Source: an uncultured Collinsella sp. (GTDB taxonomy: Bacteria > Actinomycetota > Coriobacteriia > Coriobacteriales > Coriobacteriaceae). Taken from it: a stretch of 14,554 nucleotides of DNA. The stretch is from positions 1 to 14,554 of the forward strand of contig CATXJW010000044.1 in the NCBI GenBank assembly GCA_958370325.1, in the 5' to 3' direction. Shown here piece after piece: positions 13,789 to 14,554 of the stretch. The notes below the pieces were generated by a model that worked only from the letters and a program-made list of their open reading frames with translations, was not told the DNA's origin and ran no database searches. A program made the translations under genes and the position numbers. Position 1 is the first letter of the stretch; each line of letters begins with the position of its first letter.

Positions 13789-14097
13789 TCACAGCCAGCT
13801 CCTCCGCATCACCCATCCCTCGTCGCCGGCGTCGTACACGATATCGAGGCCACAAACAGGGCATTTCTCCTGATACACCGGCATATGAACGCCTGTCCGT
13901 TTTCTCACTTCGTCGTTGAGCCTGTCGCGCGCATCGATGAACCGAATGTCGAGACACGGTATTTGCGAGCCGCAGCAAGGGCAGGCGACGACAAACGACC
14001 CGCAATCAACCTCTACGCTCGGAAACATTTTGTTGTCTATAAGGGCACACGGCAGTTTTCCGTACTTCCCCATCGCAATATCGCCTCGCCAGCTCAT
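13789..14097 (-). CDS. Small zinc-ribbon-like protein, unrecognised
   Basis: The 102-residue protein starts at the ATG at 14097 (MSWRGDIAMGKYGKLP), with GGGGAG five bases upstream; the frame is open for 24 more codons, but these overlap the upstream gene. Two cysteine pairs, CPCC at residues 39-42 and CPVC at 79-82, are spaced as in a zinc ribbon, each followed by glycine. A charged linker lies between them. The ATG overlaps the TGA of the upstream gene (ATGA), so the two are probably co-translated. It converges on the DUF5710 gene. I recognise no specific family and cannot give a function. Confidence 0.7.
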   Translation of the reverse strand: MSWRGDIAMGKYGKLPCALIDNKMFPSVEVDCGSFVVACPCCGSQIPCLDIRFIDARDRLNDEVRKRTGVHMPVYQEKCPVCGLDIVYDAGDEGWVMRRSWL

Positions 14098-14552
14098 ACA
14101 CGCTCCCCTCTCGCTATACAAATCAGGAAGAGCATGCACCGGCGAGCGGGCGCGAGATTGCATCGCCACGCGATCCGATCAAACAACACGATCGTAAAAG
14201 ACCGCCAAAGCCAAATTTCATCGTCGGTCGCACCCTGTCCGGCAAACTCAATATCGACGGGTATGTGCTTCAGATAACTCATGTCGGGCGCAAAACGAGG
14301 GTCCGGTCCGCCTTTATGAACAGGACCGTGCAGAACAAACCATCCGTTTTCGGGCTCGAACCGCTCAACAAACGCAAGGCCGAGCACCTTATAGCCCACC
14401 TCGGTTGCAAATATGACTCTGACTGGGACACCACATTCCATGCAGTTGAGCATTTTACGGTTGTGATTCTGGTCTCGAAAACCAACGATACCCGGCGCTT
14501 GAACCGAGTACTTAATGACCCACGTACCATCGTCCAAATAGAGCGGAGGCAC
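14094..14552 (-). CDS. Unrecognised protein with a CxxC motif, 5' end at or beyond the window edge
   Basis: The frame is open from the right edge of the window to the TGA at 14094-14096. A GTG at 14552 could be the start (152 residues, MPPLYLDDGTWVIKYSV), but the ribosome binding site would lie outside the window and the gene may extend further. It has CMEC at residues 37-40 of this reading and three scattered cysteines near the C-terminus (131, 139, 145). A hydrophobic patch CMLFLICIA lies close to the end. The middle is rich in aromatic and acidic residues and looks like a globular cytoplasmic domain. The stop codon overlaps the start of the downstream zinc-ribbon gene (ATGA), which indicates an operon. 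No family is recognised. Confidence 0.65.
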   Translation of the reverse strand: MPPLYLDDGTWVIKYSVQAPGIVGFRDQNHNRKMLNCMECGVPVRVIFATEVGYKVLGLAFVERFEPENGWFVLHGPVHKGGPDPRFAPDMSYLKHIPVDIEFAGQGATDDEIWLWRSFTIVLFDRIAWRCNLAPARRCMLFLICIARGERV

Positions 14553-14554
14553 AT

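Noticed and set aside
13783..14277. Plus-strand frames opposite the two right-end genes
   Set aside because: The minus-strand pair has good start signals, cysteine motifs and an ATGA overlap; the plus frames have none of these.

Overview
The window looks like chromosomal DNA of a high-GC Gram-positive bacterium, most likely a Coriobacteriia member such as Collinsella. This is inferred from the GC-rich codon use, the T-box-controlled pheST operon, the fused CbiM protein and the overall protein style; no taxonomic marker such as rRNA is present. No phage, transposase, integrase or CRISPR array is visible.

Layout: positions 1-1200 (minus strand) hold the cobalt importer, with the start of cbiQ at the window edge overlapping the end of cbiM. 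Upstream of cbiM (1201-1526) is a gene-free stretch rich in structure: an 8+8 inverted repeat, an intrinsic terminator, a folded leader with a multibranch shape, and a 95-nt near-perfect palindrome just after pheT. Positions 1527-5237 (minus) hold pheT and pheS, the two subunits of phenylalanyl-tRNA synthetase. Their 180-bp gap carries a second long hairpin. A T-box leader with a UUC (Phe) specifier and a terminator precedes pheS.

A divergent M32 carboxypeptidase follows (5742-7283, plus). Next, on the minus strand, come phosphoglucosamine mutase glmM (7489-8820), a large membrane-anchored DUF4012 protein (8904-11216) and an EamA/DMT-family permease (11366-12388). A tRNA-Val(GAC) gene with a near-consensus promoter and a strong terminator lies at 12620-12797 (plus). 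The right end is less familiar. It has a possible 66-residue membrane protein (minus), a DUF5710 protein with two CxxC knuckles (plus), and a convergent two-gene unit (minus) of unrecognised cysteine-knuckle proteins joined by an ATGA overlap.

The well-understood parts are housekeeping: Phe-tRNA charging under tRNA-sensing control, amino-sugar activation for the cell wall, cobalt uptake and peptide turnover. The most promising unexplained material is RNA/DNA structure: the cbiM leader with its attenuator, the two long hairpins flanking pheT, and the unassigned small genes at the right end.
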